A DNA stretch of 13,983 bases, from positions 1-13,983 of the forward strand of contig DUSQ01000039.1 of the NCBI GenBank assembly GCA_012842545.1. The letters are read 5' to 3'. This DNA is from Coprothermobacter sp. (GTDB lineage Bacteria; Coprothermobacterota; Coprothermobacteria; Coprothermobacterales; Coprothermobacteraceae). Each line of letters begins with the position of its first letter. Position 1 is the first letter of the stretch. The notes beneath the pieces are model-generated. The model searched no databases and was not told the DNA's origin. It was given only the letters and a program-made list of their open reading frames with translations. Positions 1 through 7,333 of this stretch are shown one piece after another. The translations under genes and the position numbers were made by a program.

Positions 1-969
1 AAACTGCGTTTGGATGATAAGAAGAAACTCCTAGAGATTGAAGATTATCTGCACCGACGGATCGTTGGTCAGAATGAAGCAGTTACTGCCGTAGCTAAAG
101 CCATTAGAAGAAGCAGAACCGGTTTGCAGGACGAAAGAAGACCTATAGGCGTATTCTTGTTCCTTGGACCTACTGGGGTAGGCAAGACGGAACTTGCACG
201 TGCTTTAGCGGAGTTCATGTTTGGCGAGGAAGATGCTCTCATACGTATTGACATGTCTGAGTACATGGAGAAGTTCAATGTAAGCCGATTGGTTGGTGCT
301 CCTCCAGGATATGTGGGGTACGAAGAAGGAGGACAGCTAACCGAAGCTGTTAGAAGGAAACCGCACAGCATTGTGCTTCTGGATGAGATTGAGAAAGCAC
401 ATCCAGATGTCTTCGACATATTGCTTCAAATATTCGAAGATGGCCGACTAACGGACGGTCAAGGTCGCGTAGTGGATTTCAGAAATACTATCATAATAAT
501 GACATCGAACTTAGGTAGCAGGGATATTAGTGCAGGAGCAACCATTGGATTCTTAAAAGACGAGGTTAAATTCGAAAACATGGAAAACCTTGTTATGGAT
601 GCTGTAAAGAAGTTTTTCAAGCCGGAGTTCTTAAACAGGATTGATGAAATAGTAGTATTCCACCACTTGACAAACGAAGACTTAAGGCAAATTGTTGGTA
701 TCATGATGGACGATCTGAACAAACAGCTTCGTTCTCAAAACCTTGCTGTTAAGATCGCCGACAGAATGTTAGATCAGATCATAAAAGAAGGTTATGAACC
801 ACGGTTCGGCGCAAGGCCGCTAAGGAGAGCTATCCAACGACTTGTAAAGGATCCTTTAGCAGAGTACATGCTCAAGCATGAGAATATTAGTGGAACGTTG
901 CTCTTAGACTTTTCTAATGGTGAGATTGAAATCAACCAGGTACCAGACGAGGAAGTTAGTAGAGTTTGA
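1..969 (+). CDS. clpC: ATP-dependent Clp protease ATPase subunit ClpC, C-terminal half (5' partial)
   Basis: This is the second AAA+ module and C-terminal domain of a Hsp100 unfoldase that feeds substrates to ClpP in the cytoplasm. The reading frame is open from base 1, so the first AAA+ module and N-domain lie outside the window. Counting from the TTG at 10, I see Walker A GPTGVGKT (53-60), pore loop GYVG (100-103), Walker B LLDEIEKAH (123-131), sensor-1 MTSN (164-167), arginine finger in FLNR (207-210) and sensor-2 GARPLRR (267-273). The tripeptide IGF (179-181) sits where ClpA/ClpC carry the ClpP-docking loop. ClpB lacks this loop, so ClpC is favoured. The stop codon overlaps the radA start (TTGA). 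In Firmicutes clpC is usually preceded by ctsR-mcsA-mcsB; that cannot be checked here. Confidence 0.95.
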   Translation, partial: KLRLDDKKKLLEIEDYLHRRIVGQNEAVTAVAKAIRRSRTGLQDERRPIGVFLFLGPTGVGKTELARALAEFMFGEEDALIRIDMSEYMEKFNVSRLVGAPPGYVGYEEGGQLTEAVRRKPHSIVLLDEIEKAHPDVFDILLQIFEDGRLTDGQGRVVDFRNTIIIMTSNLGSRDISAGATIGFLKDEVKFENMENLVMDAVKKFFKPEFLNRIDEIVVFHHLTNEDLRQIVGIMMDDLNKQLRSQNLAVKIADRMLDQIIKEGYEPRFGARPLRRAIQRLVKDPLAEYMLKHENISGTLLLDFSNGEIEINQVPDEEVSRV

Positions 970-2189
970 GTGAAAAGAATCAGTACGAATGCCTGAACTG
1001 CGGGTATGTTTCCTCTGTAAAGTTAGGAAGGTGCCCGCAGTGCGGGCAATTTGGTACGTTTGTTCTTAGGAAGCCCGTAGTCGATCAAGGACCAAAAGAA
1101 AACCATAGTTACGTTAAGAAGCCGCAAAAAACGATCCCAACTTTTTTATCAGAGCTTAATTACGTTTTGGGAGGCGGTCTTAAGAGCGGTTCAGTGCTGC
1201 TTTTAGGTGGCGAACCCGGCATAGGTAAGTCAACTTTGGCACTACAAATCCTTGGCTATGCGGAAGCAAATGCTTTATATGTAAGTTCAGAGGAAACTCA
1301 GCAGCAATTGCTTGAACGAGCTAAACGCATTGGTCTGAGCAACATAAATGTTGTGTCTGAATCAGATCTTGGTAATGTTGACTTAGATAATTACGAGCTG
1401 GTTTGTGTGGACAGTCTTCAAACCATAAGTTTTGGTGATGTAGGCACGCCAGGATCACCAACCATGGTAAGAGAAGTAGCCGGCCACTTAGTTCAGTGGG
1501 CAAAGGAATCTAACGGGATTGTTGTGATAGTGGCACACGTGACAAAAGAAGGTGTCATAGCAGGTCCCCGCACGGTAGAGCACATGGTAGACGTTGTGTT
1601 GTACTTAGAAGGGGATAGAACCAGTGACAAGCGGTTGTTGAAGTTAGTTAAGAACAGATTCGGACCGAGTACAGACCAGGTCTTGCTCGAGATGAAAAGT
1701 TCCGGCTTGGTCCTCGCCAAACCAGAGTTAACTGGATTAGGCAAGAATCAAAGTGGATTAGTTCTCGGCGCTGTAAACACTGGAACCAGATTTGAGTTTG
1801 TTCAGGTACATGCGTTGGTAACAGATTCCTATGGACAGATCCCAAAACGCTTAAGCTCAAGGTATCCCAATAATCGATTGTTGCTTCTAACAGCAGTTAT
1901 GCAGAAGTACCTCAGGGCTCCGCTGTACAAATACGACATTTATGTCGATCTGACTACGGATTTCTTTGTAAATGATTATGGCGTAGATGCTGCCATAGTG
2001 GCAGCTATTTATTCGAGTTTGAAAGAATTGCCAGTTTTGGGAAATAAACTAGTATATGGTGAAGTTTTGCTTACGGGGGATATAAGATCTCCTCACCCGG
2101 AGACACAACTGGACCGATTACTTAGAGGATCTCAGTTAAACAGGACAAATGCTTCCACTGTTGTAGAATTAATTAAAGAACTTTTCTAA
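966..2189 (+). CDS. radA: DNA repair protein RadA (Sms), short form
   Basis: RadA is a RecA-related ATPase and DnaB-like helicase that helps branch migration in homologous recombination. The protein has an N-terminal C4 zinc finger (C9, C12, C23, C26), Walker A GGEPGIGKST (81-90), Walker B around YELVCVDS (143-150), the RadA-specific KNRFG motif (229-233) and a Lon-like C-terminal domain from about 262. At 407 aa it is shorter than the usual 450-460. The Lon-like domain stops soon after VLLTGDIR (367-374), so the last helix-strand part looks trimmed. The start is TTG, overlapping the clpC stop by four bases, with GAGGAAG (949-955) ten bases upstream; no ATG fits the finger. In Bacillus disA follows radA; here a PIN-TRAM gene follows directly. 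Confidence 0.95.
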   Translation: MSEKNQYECLNCGYVSSVKLGRCPQCGQFGTFVLRKPVVDQGPKENHSYVKKPQKTIPTFLSELNYVLGGGLKSGSVLLLGGEPGIGKSTLALQILGYAEANALYVSSEETQQQLLERAKRIGLSNINVVSESDLGNVDLDNYELVCVDSLQTISFGDVGTPGSPTMVREVAGHLVQWAKESNGIVVIVAHVTKEGVIAGPRTVEHMVDVVLYLEGDRTSDKRLLKLVKNRFGPSTDQVLLEMKSSGLVLAKPELTGLGKNQSGLVLGAVNTGTRFEFVQVHALVTDSYGQIPKRLSSRYPNNRLLLLTAVMQKYLRAPLYKYDIYVDLTTDFFVNDYGVDAAIVAAIYSSLKELPVLGNKLVYGEVLLTGDIRSPHPETQLDRLLRGSQLNRTNASTVVELIKELF

Positions 2190-2210
2190 TTCTATTGTGA
2201 GGTGATTTTG

Positions 2211-3215
2211 ATGCGTTTTTTACGTTTTATTAGAGGTTTGTTTTATTCTTTTGTCGTATTCATTCTGCTTTACGTTTTAGTTGGTTTTATTCCTTTACGG
2301 TTCGTTGAGGAGAATCAATACATTGTGCTGGGAATTTTGAGCGCAGTAGCACTAGCAGTAGGCTATGGATTTCTATCTACCTTTGACAAATGGGTGGAGC
2401 AGGCTTTTCAGCGAGCTGCGTCTTTTTCGTTTCAGCAATTCCAGTACATAGGTATCGGCATCATTCTAGCTAACATTGTAGGAGTGCCTATTTTGATACC
2501 TCTCATGTATGCTGGCGAACATGCACTGGGTGTCGCTATTCTGGTGGTTCTAGACGTAATGGCCATATGGGGTGCGATTTTCATTTACCGAGCCAGGGAA
2601 CGAAGGGAAGGTATACCCACTGATCAACCGGAATTTGTTTTGGATACATCCATATTAGTTGATGGGCGCATTTTGGATATCATGAATCTGGACTTACTCA
2701 AAGGTAGGGTTGTGGTGCCTTCTTTTGTAGTCGATGAAATAAGACAACTAGCCGACAGTACAGATCCCGTCAAGCGTGATAAGGGCCAGAGAGCATTGAA
2801 AGTGTTAGAGCAGCTAAAAGCAATGAGCAAACGTCTTACGCTGCTGGAATACACACCCCGAGGAGTGAAGGGGGTTGATGATGCACTAATTCAATATGCT
2901 CGTGACAAGAAAGCAACCATTGTAACATTAGACTCCAACTTGGCAAAGATTGCACGCTTGCATAACGCAGATGTGATCAACTTTAGTGAGGTGTTTCTGG
3001 CTCTTCGTCCCAACATCAACGTAGGTGACGAGCTTACCATAAAAATCGTTAAGGAAGGAAAAATCCGTCAACAAGGTGTAGGATTCCTGGACGATGGAAC
3101 CATGGTCGTTGTTGAGGACGCAGCAGATTTGATCGGAAACACCGTCCGTGTTGTGGTCACCAATGTACACGTGAGCGATACAGGGAAAATCATCTTCACC
3201 AAGGTTGCTGACTAA
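2211..3215 (+). CDS. Membrane-anchored PIN-TRAM domain protein, YacL type
   Basis: A probable membrane-bound RNase-like protein with a PIN nuclease fold and a TRAM RNA-binding domain. Family function is poorly defined. I start it at ATG 2211 (334 aa), four bases after GAGGTGAT (2199-2206); an in-frame GTG at 2202 lies inside that ribosome site and is unlikely. Four hydrophobic segments fill residues about 8-29, 37-55, 77-100 and 105-126. The PIN domain begins at FVLDTS, with acidic residues D145, E176, D223 and D241 matching the metal-binding set. TRAM occupies about 270-331, with the GVGFLDDGTMVVVEDA stretch typical of the fold. It follows radA by 21 bases and precedes ispDF by three, in the position yacL holds in Bacillus, but without disA between. 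Confidence 0.92.
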   Translation: MRFLRFIRGLFYSFVVFILLYVLVGFIPLRFVEENQYIVLGILSAVALAVGYGFLSTFDKWVEQAFQRAASFSFQQFQYIGIGIILANIVGVPILIPLMYAGEHALGVAILVVLDVMAIWGAIFIYRARERREGIPTDQPEFVLDTSILVDGRILDIMNLDLLKGRVVVPSFVVDEIRQLADSTDPVKRDKGQRALKVLEQLKAMSKRLTLLEYTPRGVKGVDDALIQYARDKKATIVTLDSNLAKIARLHNADVINFSEVFLALRPNINVGDELTIKIVKEGKIRQQGVGFLDDGTMVVVEDAADLIGNTVRVVVTNVHVSDTGKIIFTKVAD

Positions 3216-3218
3216 AAC

Positions 3219-4310
3219 ATGAATGGTTTGATTTTGGTTGCTGGTGGCAAGGGACAAAGATTTTCCGGTGGTAAAGGCAAAATGGAGCTGAAAGTATTTA
3301 AAGGTTTGTCTTTACTTGACTATTGGCTAGTTCGTCTTGAGACGTTAAAGGGATTATTCCAAGACATAGTTATTGTAACGGATAGTCCTCTCTTGAACTC
3401 AAGGGACATAAAGGTTGCACCCCCAGGTGATTCAAGGAAGAAGTCTGTAGCTAACGGTTTTTATGAGCTTGCAAAAGTGGACAAGGTTCTGGTCCACGAC
3501 GGTGCGCGGCCGCTGGCTACTAACGTTTTGTTCGAACGTGTAATTGCGTGGCTGGACACTTTCCCAGTTGTAGTTCCAGCTATTGATGTTGAAGACGCTC
3601 TAAGAAAGAAAGAGGGTAACAGTACTGTACCTGTCCCCAGAGGAGGTCTTATTAGAGTCCAAACGCCGCAAGGCTTCAGGTATGATGCGCTAAAAGCGGT
3701 ACTGGAAGCCCCACATGAAGACGTAGATGAAGCAAGTGTGGCACAGCAACTTGGGTGGGAGGTTCATGTTGTCGAAGGAGAAAGAAAAAACTTAAAAGTC
3801 ACGTTTCCCGAGGATATTTTTCTTCAAGAGCACATGTTTAGACAAATACAAGGGATTGGGTGGGATTTTCACAAGTTTAGCGAAAACAAGCCTCTCTTTC
3901 TCGGTGGAGTTCAAATAAAAGACGCGGAATTCGGTTTGGAATCTTGGACTGATGGCGATGTAGTAATCCATGCTGTGGCTGATGCGTTTTTGTCAATGTT
4001 AGGGCAGGGTGACTTAGGGACTCTGTATCCCAATAATGAATTGTGGAAAGGCTGCCCTTCCACAAATATTCTAGCTGATGTAATGGAAAGAATGAGAAAA
4101 AAAGCCATCTTTGTAGAAAAAGTAACAGTGTTGTTGTTAGCAGACAAGCCAAAGTTAAAACACTGGATAGAGCCCATTACGACAAACCTTTCATCACTTG
4201 TGAGCGCACCAGTTCAACTTTCAATTACCCGAAGCGAGGGTATAATTGGAAAAGATCTTGATGGCATGATTTCGCTAGCTTTTGTTAATGGTGTTGAGGT
4301 GAAAAGATGA
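3219..4310 (+). CDS. ispDF: Bifunctional IspD/IspF: MEP cytidylyltransferase fused to MEcPP synthase
   Basis: One 363-aa protein carries two non-consecutive steps of the MEP isoprenoid pathway. IspD makes CDP-methylerythritol from MEP and CTP; IspF cyclises CDP-ME 2-phosphate to MEcPP. IspD covers about 1-205: nucleotide loop AGGKGQR (8-14) with R14 and K21, VLVHDGARP (90-98, usually DAARP), QTPQGF (148-153) and NLKVTFPED (191-199) with K193. IspF covers about 210-363: metal ligands D216 and H218 in GIGWDFHKF and H251 in VIHAVADA, then E340 in the terminal loop. The usual GHSDGD loop is SWTDGD (242-247), and the EGIIGKDLDG end is divergent. No clear ribosome site precedes ATG 3219, which lies three bases after the yacL-type stop, so reinitiation is likely. 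The stop overlaps cysS (ATGA). Confidence 0.93.
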   Translation: MNGLILVAGGKGQRFSGGKGKMELKVFKGLSLLDYWLVRLETLKGLFQDIVIVTDSPLLNSRDIKVAPPGDSRKKSVANGFYELAKVDKVLVHDGARPLATNVLFERVIAWLDTFPVVVPAIDVEDALRKKEGNSTVPVPRGGLIRVQTPQGFRYDALKAVLEAPHEDVDEASVAQQLGWEVHVVEGERKNLKVTFPEDIFLQEHMFRQIQGIGWDFHKFSENKPLFLGGVQIKDAEFGLESWTDGDVVIHAVADAFLSMLGQGDLGTLYPNNELWKGCPSTNILADVMERMRKKAIFVEKVTVLLLADKPKLKHWIEPITTNLSSLVSAPVQLSITRSEGIIGKDLDGMISLAFVNGVEVKR

Positions 4311-5692
4311 AACTGTATGATACACATAGCCGAGAACTCGTCGATCTGAGGAAGAAACCTGGAGAAAAGATAGTAGGTTATGTTTGTGGTATAACCCCAT
4401 ATGACGAACCTCATCTAGGCCATGTGAGAACAGCTCTGGTGTTTGACTTGTTCCATCGCTTTGTGACGGCACAGGGTTACGAGCCAGTATTTGTTTCGAA
4501 TTTTACAGACGTTGATGATAAGATAATTGAGAGATCTGCAAAACTTTCTGTTCATCCTTTTGCCTTGGCTGAAAAATACGAAAGACTTTACTACAAACTT
4601 ATGGACTTTCTCAACGTGGAACCACTCTATGCATATATAAGGGTCTCTCAAGTAATCCCCGATATAATCGAAGCTGTAAAGCAGCTCATAGATAAAGGTC
4701 ATGCTTATGTGACACCGGACGGTGTCTATTTCTCAGTTTCTAGCTTCCCAGATTATGGTGAACTTTCAGGTAGAAAAGTCGAAGATATGTCTTTGCTTGA
4801 AGCCAGAGTAGAACCTTCGCCATTCAAGAAGGATCCCAGAGACTTTGCTTTGTGGAAGAGTAGAAAACCTGGTGAGACCATTTGGTGGCACAGCCCGTGG
4901 GGGGATGGAAGGCCAGGGTGGCATATAGAATGCACAGTCATTTCTGTTAAGTTTGCTGGGTTCCCGCTGGACTTTCACGGCGGGGGTTCAGATCTCATAT
5001 TTCCGCATCACGAGAATGAGAAAGCTCAGTCAGAAGCTCTCATGGGTCAAAAACCCTTTGCAAAAGCGTGGATGCATACTGGCATGCTGCGCATCGGCGA
5101 AGAGGAGATGCACAAGAGTTTAGGCAACTTCATAGGTGCCACCGAAATCATGTCAAAATACGATCCAGATGTGGTGAGATATTTGCTTCTTTCAACATAT
5201 TACAGAGATCCTGTTACGTTTTCCGAAGAAGCCTACAACCAAGCAGAACATACAGTGAGTAACCTTAGATCATATTTTGAGCGCCTTGACTGGGTAAGTA
5301 AAAGTGGGGAAACACGAAGCCAAGTAATATACCTCATATCAAGTGCAAGAGATGCTTTTAATAATGCTCTTGAGAGTGACTTGAACTCATCTGCTGCCTT
5401 GTCTGAGATCCATAAGCTGATAGCACAGCTAAGAGTTGAAGATGTAAATGTTGGCGAGGCGTTGTTGGTCAAAGAATTCCTCTCTCACACCTTACAAACT
5501 GTCTTTGGACTAAGATTAACTAGGAACAGAACAGTAGATGAATCTTTGATTCAAGACGTGGTTGAATTAAGGAATAGTTTCAGAAGGGAAAAGAAATTTT
5601 CAGAGGCTGACGATATTAGGAATATGTTGTTGAAACATGGCATAGTTCTTGAAGATACCAAAGACGGCACACGATGGATAAGGGAGCAGTAA
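4307..5692 (+). CDS. cysS: Cysteinyl-tRNA synthetase
   Basis: A class I synthetase that charges tRNA-Cys with cysteine in the cytoplasm; 461 aa is the normal length. The catalytic Rossmann fold opens with CGITPYDEPHLGH (27-39), holding zinc ligand C27 and the HIGH motif as HLGH (36-39). The other zinc ligands are C209 in GWHIEC, H234 and E238 in HHENE. The second signature, usually KMSKS, reads EMHKS (267-271) before LGNF; the catalytic lysine of the second half is kept. The C-terminal part has the EADDIRNMLLKHGIVLEDTKDG region (433-454) typical of CysRS. ATG 4307 overlaps the ispDF stop by four bases and is preceded by GAGGTGA (4296-4302). Unlike the Bacillus gltX-cysE-cysS order, no gltX or cysE lies beside it. 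Confidence 0.97.
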   Translation: MKLYDTHSRELVDLRKKPGEKIVGYVCGITPYDEPHLGHVRTALVFDLFHRFVTAQGYEPVFVSNFTDVDDKIIERSAKLSVHPFALAEKYERLYYKLMDFLNVEPLYAYIRVSQVIPDIIEAVKQLIDKGHAYVTPDGVYFSVSSFPDYGELSGRKVEDMSLLEARVEPSPFKKDPRDFALWKSRKPGETIWWHSPWGDGRPGWHIECTVISVKFAGFPLDFHGGGSDLIFPHHENEKAQSEALMGQKPFAKAWMHTGMLRIGEEEMHKSLGNFIGATEIMSKYDPDVVRYLLLSTYYRDPVTFSEEAYNQAEHTVSNLRSYFERLDWVSKSGETRSQVIYLISSARDAFNNALESDLNSSAALSEIHKLIAQLRVEDVNVGEALLVKEFLSHTLQTVFGLRLTRNRTVDESLIQDVVELRNSFRREKKFSEADDIRNMLLKHGIVLEDTKDGTRWIREQ

Positions 5693-5695
5693 AGA

Positions 5696-6412
5696 ATGAG
5701 TTTAAAGAAAGAACTCACCTACGGTTTTAGTCCTTTAGAGGAGGCTCTAAAGTCTGGTAAGGTTGAGAAAATCTGGGTAAGATCAGATAGACTATCCAGA
5801 GTTAGAGAACTAATAGATAAGTTAGAGAGTAACAGACCAATCCCTTTAGTGGCTGTTCCCAAAGAATTCTTTCCTGAGAAAGAGTGGGTAGGCTTTCTTC
5901 CTTCAGAGGTTAACTATCTTGGATGGGAAGAGTTGCCAGAGATAGGAGATACAGTGGTCATTGTGGATGGTGTTACAGATAGTACGAATCTGGGAGCCAT
6001 ATTTCGTGCATCTGTAGCGCTTTCGGCCCCGCATATAATCCTTGACTTGCATAACACCGGATCAATAACACCCAAGGTTGTTGAGATTTCACGAGGAGCG
6101 GCTCTAAAAGCAAATGTGTGGCGTCTTAACATTAAGCAGGCCATTCTAAGACTTAAAGAAAACGGTTTTTCAGTGATAGGGCTGGAAGCCCATGAAGGAA
6201 CAAAACTGTACCACTTTGACCTAACGGGAAGAATTGCTTTAGTGATTGGCTCTGAAGACAAAGGTATACGTAGCACAGTGAAAACATTGTGCGATGGTCT
6301 TGGGAATATACCAACTGACTTTGAAAGCCTTAACGTTCATGTTGCCCTTGGTATTGCTTTATATGAAGCAAAACGTCAGCGTGAGTTCAAAAGCGGTAGG
6401 AGCATGGACTGA
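5696..6412 (+). CDS. rlmB: SpoU-family RNA 2'-O-methyltransferase, RlmB type
   Basis: A trefoil-knot (SPOUT) methyltransferase expected to 2'-O-methylate a guanosine of 23S rRNA using SAM. The 238 aa start with a short L30e-like substrate-binding domain (about 1-75; the GFSPLEEALKS opening fits). The SpoU motifs follow: motif 1 DSTNLGAIFRAS (95-106) with N98 and R104, motif 2 VIGSEDKGIR (183-192) and motif 3 IPTDFESLNVHVALGIALYE (205-224). ATG 5696 is three bases after the cysS stop, with AAGGGAG (5680-5686) nine bases upstream. It corresponds to yacO/rlmB downstream of cysS in Firmicutes, with mrnC missing between. The last 37 bases overlap the convergent PFK gene on the other strand, and I see no intrinsic terminator for either gene. 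RlmB versus another SpoU member (e.g. TrmH) rests on context. Confidence 0.9.
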   Translation: MSLKKELTYGFSPLEEALKSGKVEKIWVRSDRLSRVRELIDKLESNRPIPLVAVPKEFFPEKEWVGFLPSEVNYLGWEELPEIGDTVVIVDGVTDSTNLGAIFRASVALSAPHIILDLHNTGSITPKVVEISRGAALKANVWRLNIKQAILRLKENGFSVIGLEAHEGTKLYHFDLTGRIALVIGSEDKGIRSTVKTLCDGLGNIPTDFESLNVHVALGIALYEAKRQREFKSGRSMD

Positions 6413-7326
6413 AGGTAAGGTGGAAGCGGGTTTGGCTTGATTGCTACCTCGTAAGGTACTTCCACAGGCTGTAAGTTACGTGTTCCTATCATTATAGAGT
6501 GGCGTTCTTCCGATATGGTGTAAAGTGCAGCTGCTCCCATAGTAAAACCAAGGAAAGAATCTAAGGTGGCTGGTGTGCCTCCTCTTTGGAGATGCCCGAT
6601 TCGAGAAATCTCTATATCTCTACTCAGTTCTTGGCGTAACCACTCGGCAAGTGGAGATGGGTCACCGCACCCCTCGGCCCATATGACTATGGCACTTCCT
6701 TCAGACTGCCGTATTTTGCTGTAAATGTCCTCAGGTGTTGCTGGAGCTTCAGGTATGTTAACAAAATCAGCTCCTGTTGCCAGACCAACGAACATGGCTA
6801 TGTAACCAGAATTTCGACCCATAACTTCGACGAAAAAAACGCCCCTTTCAGACAAAGCTACATCAGTCAGTCGACGAACAGCTTTTACCGCTGTCTCAGC
6901 TGCCGTAATGAACCCCAATGTAAAGTCTGTACCTCCCAAGTCGTTATCAATGGTGCCCGGTATTCCCACAGTAGGTATGCCGGCCTCTTCTAAAGCCATA
7001 GCACCCCTCAAAGAACCATTTCCCCCAATTACTATGAGGCCATCAATGCCAGTGGAGGAGAGTGTATCTGGTACTCTCCTCCTCCACTCCGGCAGTAGAA
7101 AGCGATCACTTCTAGAAGTTCCAAGAATTGTTCCCCCGAGAGAGTTTATTCCTCTTACCCGACTGGAACTCAATGGCAGAAACTGTTCCTCCAAAAGGCC
7201 ATCAAAGCCATTGCGTACACCTATGACTTCGATGTTCCTCTGCTCTGCAGCAACTACAGCCCCGCAAATGGCTGCATTCATACCGGGAGAATCGCCACCA
7301 GAAGTTAGTATGCCAATTCTTTTCAT
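6376..7326 (-). CDS. PFK-family protein, ATP-type glycine but altered fructose 6-phosphate site
   Basis: A 316-aa member of the ATP-PFK family; numbering runs level with E. coli PfkA at least through residue 171. Conserved are GGDSPGMNA (10-18), R72, G104 and G108 of the ATP site, PGTIDND (123-129) with base D127, MGR (169-171), E218 and HLQRGG (245-250). Changed are the Mg-linked Asp of GGDGS, which is N103 (GGNGS), and the two cross-subunit 6-phosphate arginines: R162 is G162 and the R243 equivalent is E239. G104 and G124 point to ATP rather than pyrophosphate. The gene starts seven bases after the stop of the upstream PFK, with a weak ribosome site (TTAGGTC), so the two are surely co-transcribed. 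It may be a weak PFK, a kinase for another acceptor, or a regulatory partner. The frame is intact, so it is not an obvious pseudogene. Confidence 0.88.
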   Translation of the reverse strand: MKRIGILTSGGDSPGMNAAICGAVVAAEQRNIEVIGVRNGFDGLLEEQFLPLSSSRVRGINSLGGTILGTSRSDRFLLPEWRRRVPDTLSSTGIDGLIVIGGNGSLRGAMALEEAGIPTVGIPGTIDNDLGGTDFTLGFITAAETAVKAVRRLTDVALSERGVFFVEVMGRNSGYIAMFVGLATGADFVNIPEAPATPEDIYSKIRQSEGSAIVIWAEGCGDPSPLAEWLRQELSRDIEISRIGHLQRGGTPATLDSFLGFTMGAAALYTISEERHSIMIGTRNLQPVEVPYEVAIKPNPLPPYLQSMLLPLLNSR

Positions 7327-7333
7327 GACCTAA

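Noticed and set aside
1..969. ClpB instead of ClpC.
   Set aside because: The IGF tripeptide of the ClpP-docking loop and the radA neighbour fit ClpC; ClpB lacks that loop.
2202..2210. GTG 2202 as the start of the PIN-TRAM gene.
   Set aside because: It falls inside the GAGGTGAT ribosome site, whereas ATG 2211 has correct spacing.
6376..7326. Calling the distal PFK gene a pseudogene.
   Set aside because: The frame is uninterrupted, full length, and keeps the ATP-binding and D127 motifs; altered residues alone do not show loss of function.
6908..7333. Long plus-strand open frame (141 codons) opposite the distal PFK gene.
   Set aside because: It lies wholly antisense to a gene with clear PFK motifs, has no recognisable domain and no ribosome site; it is a shadow frame.
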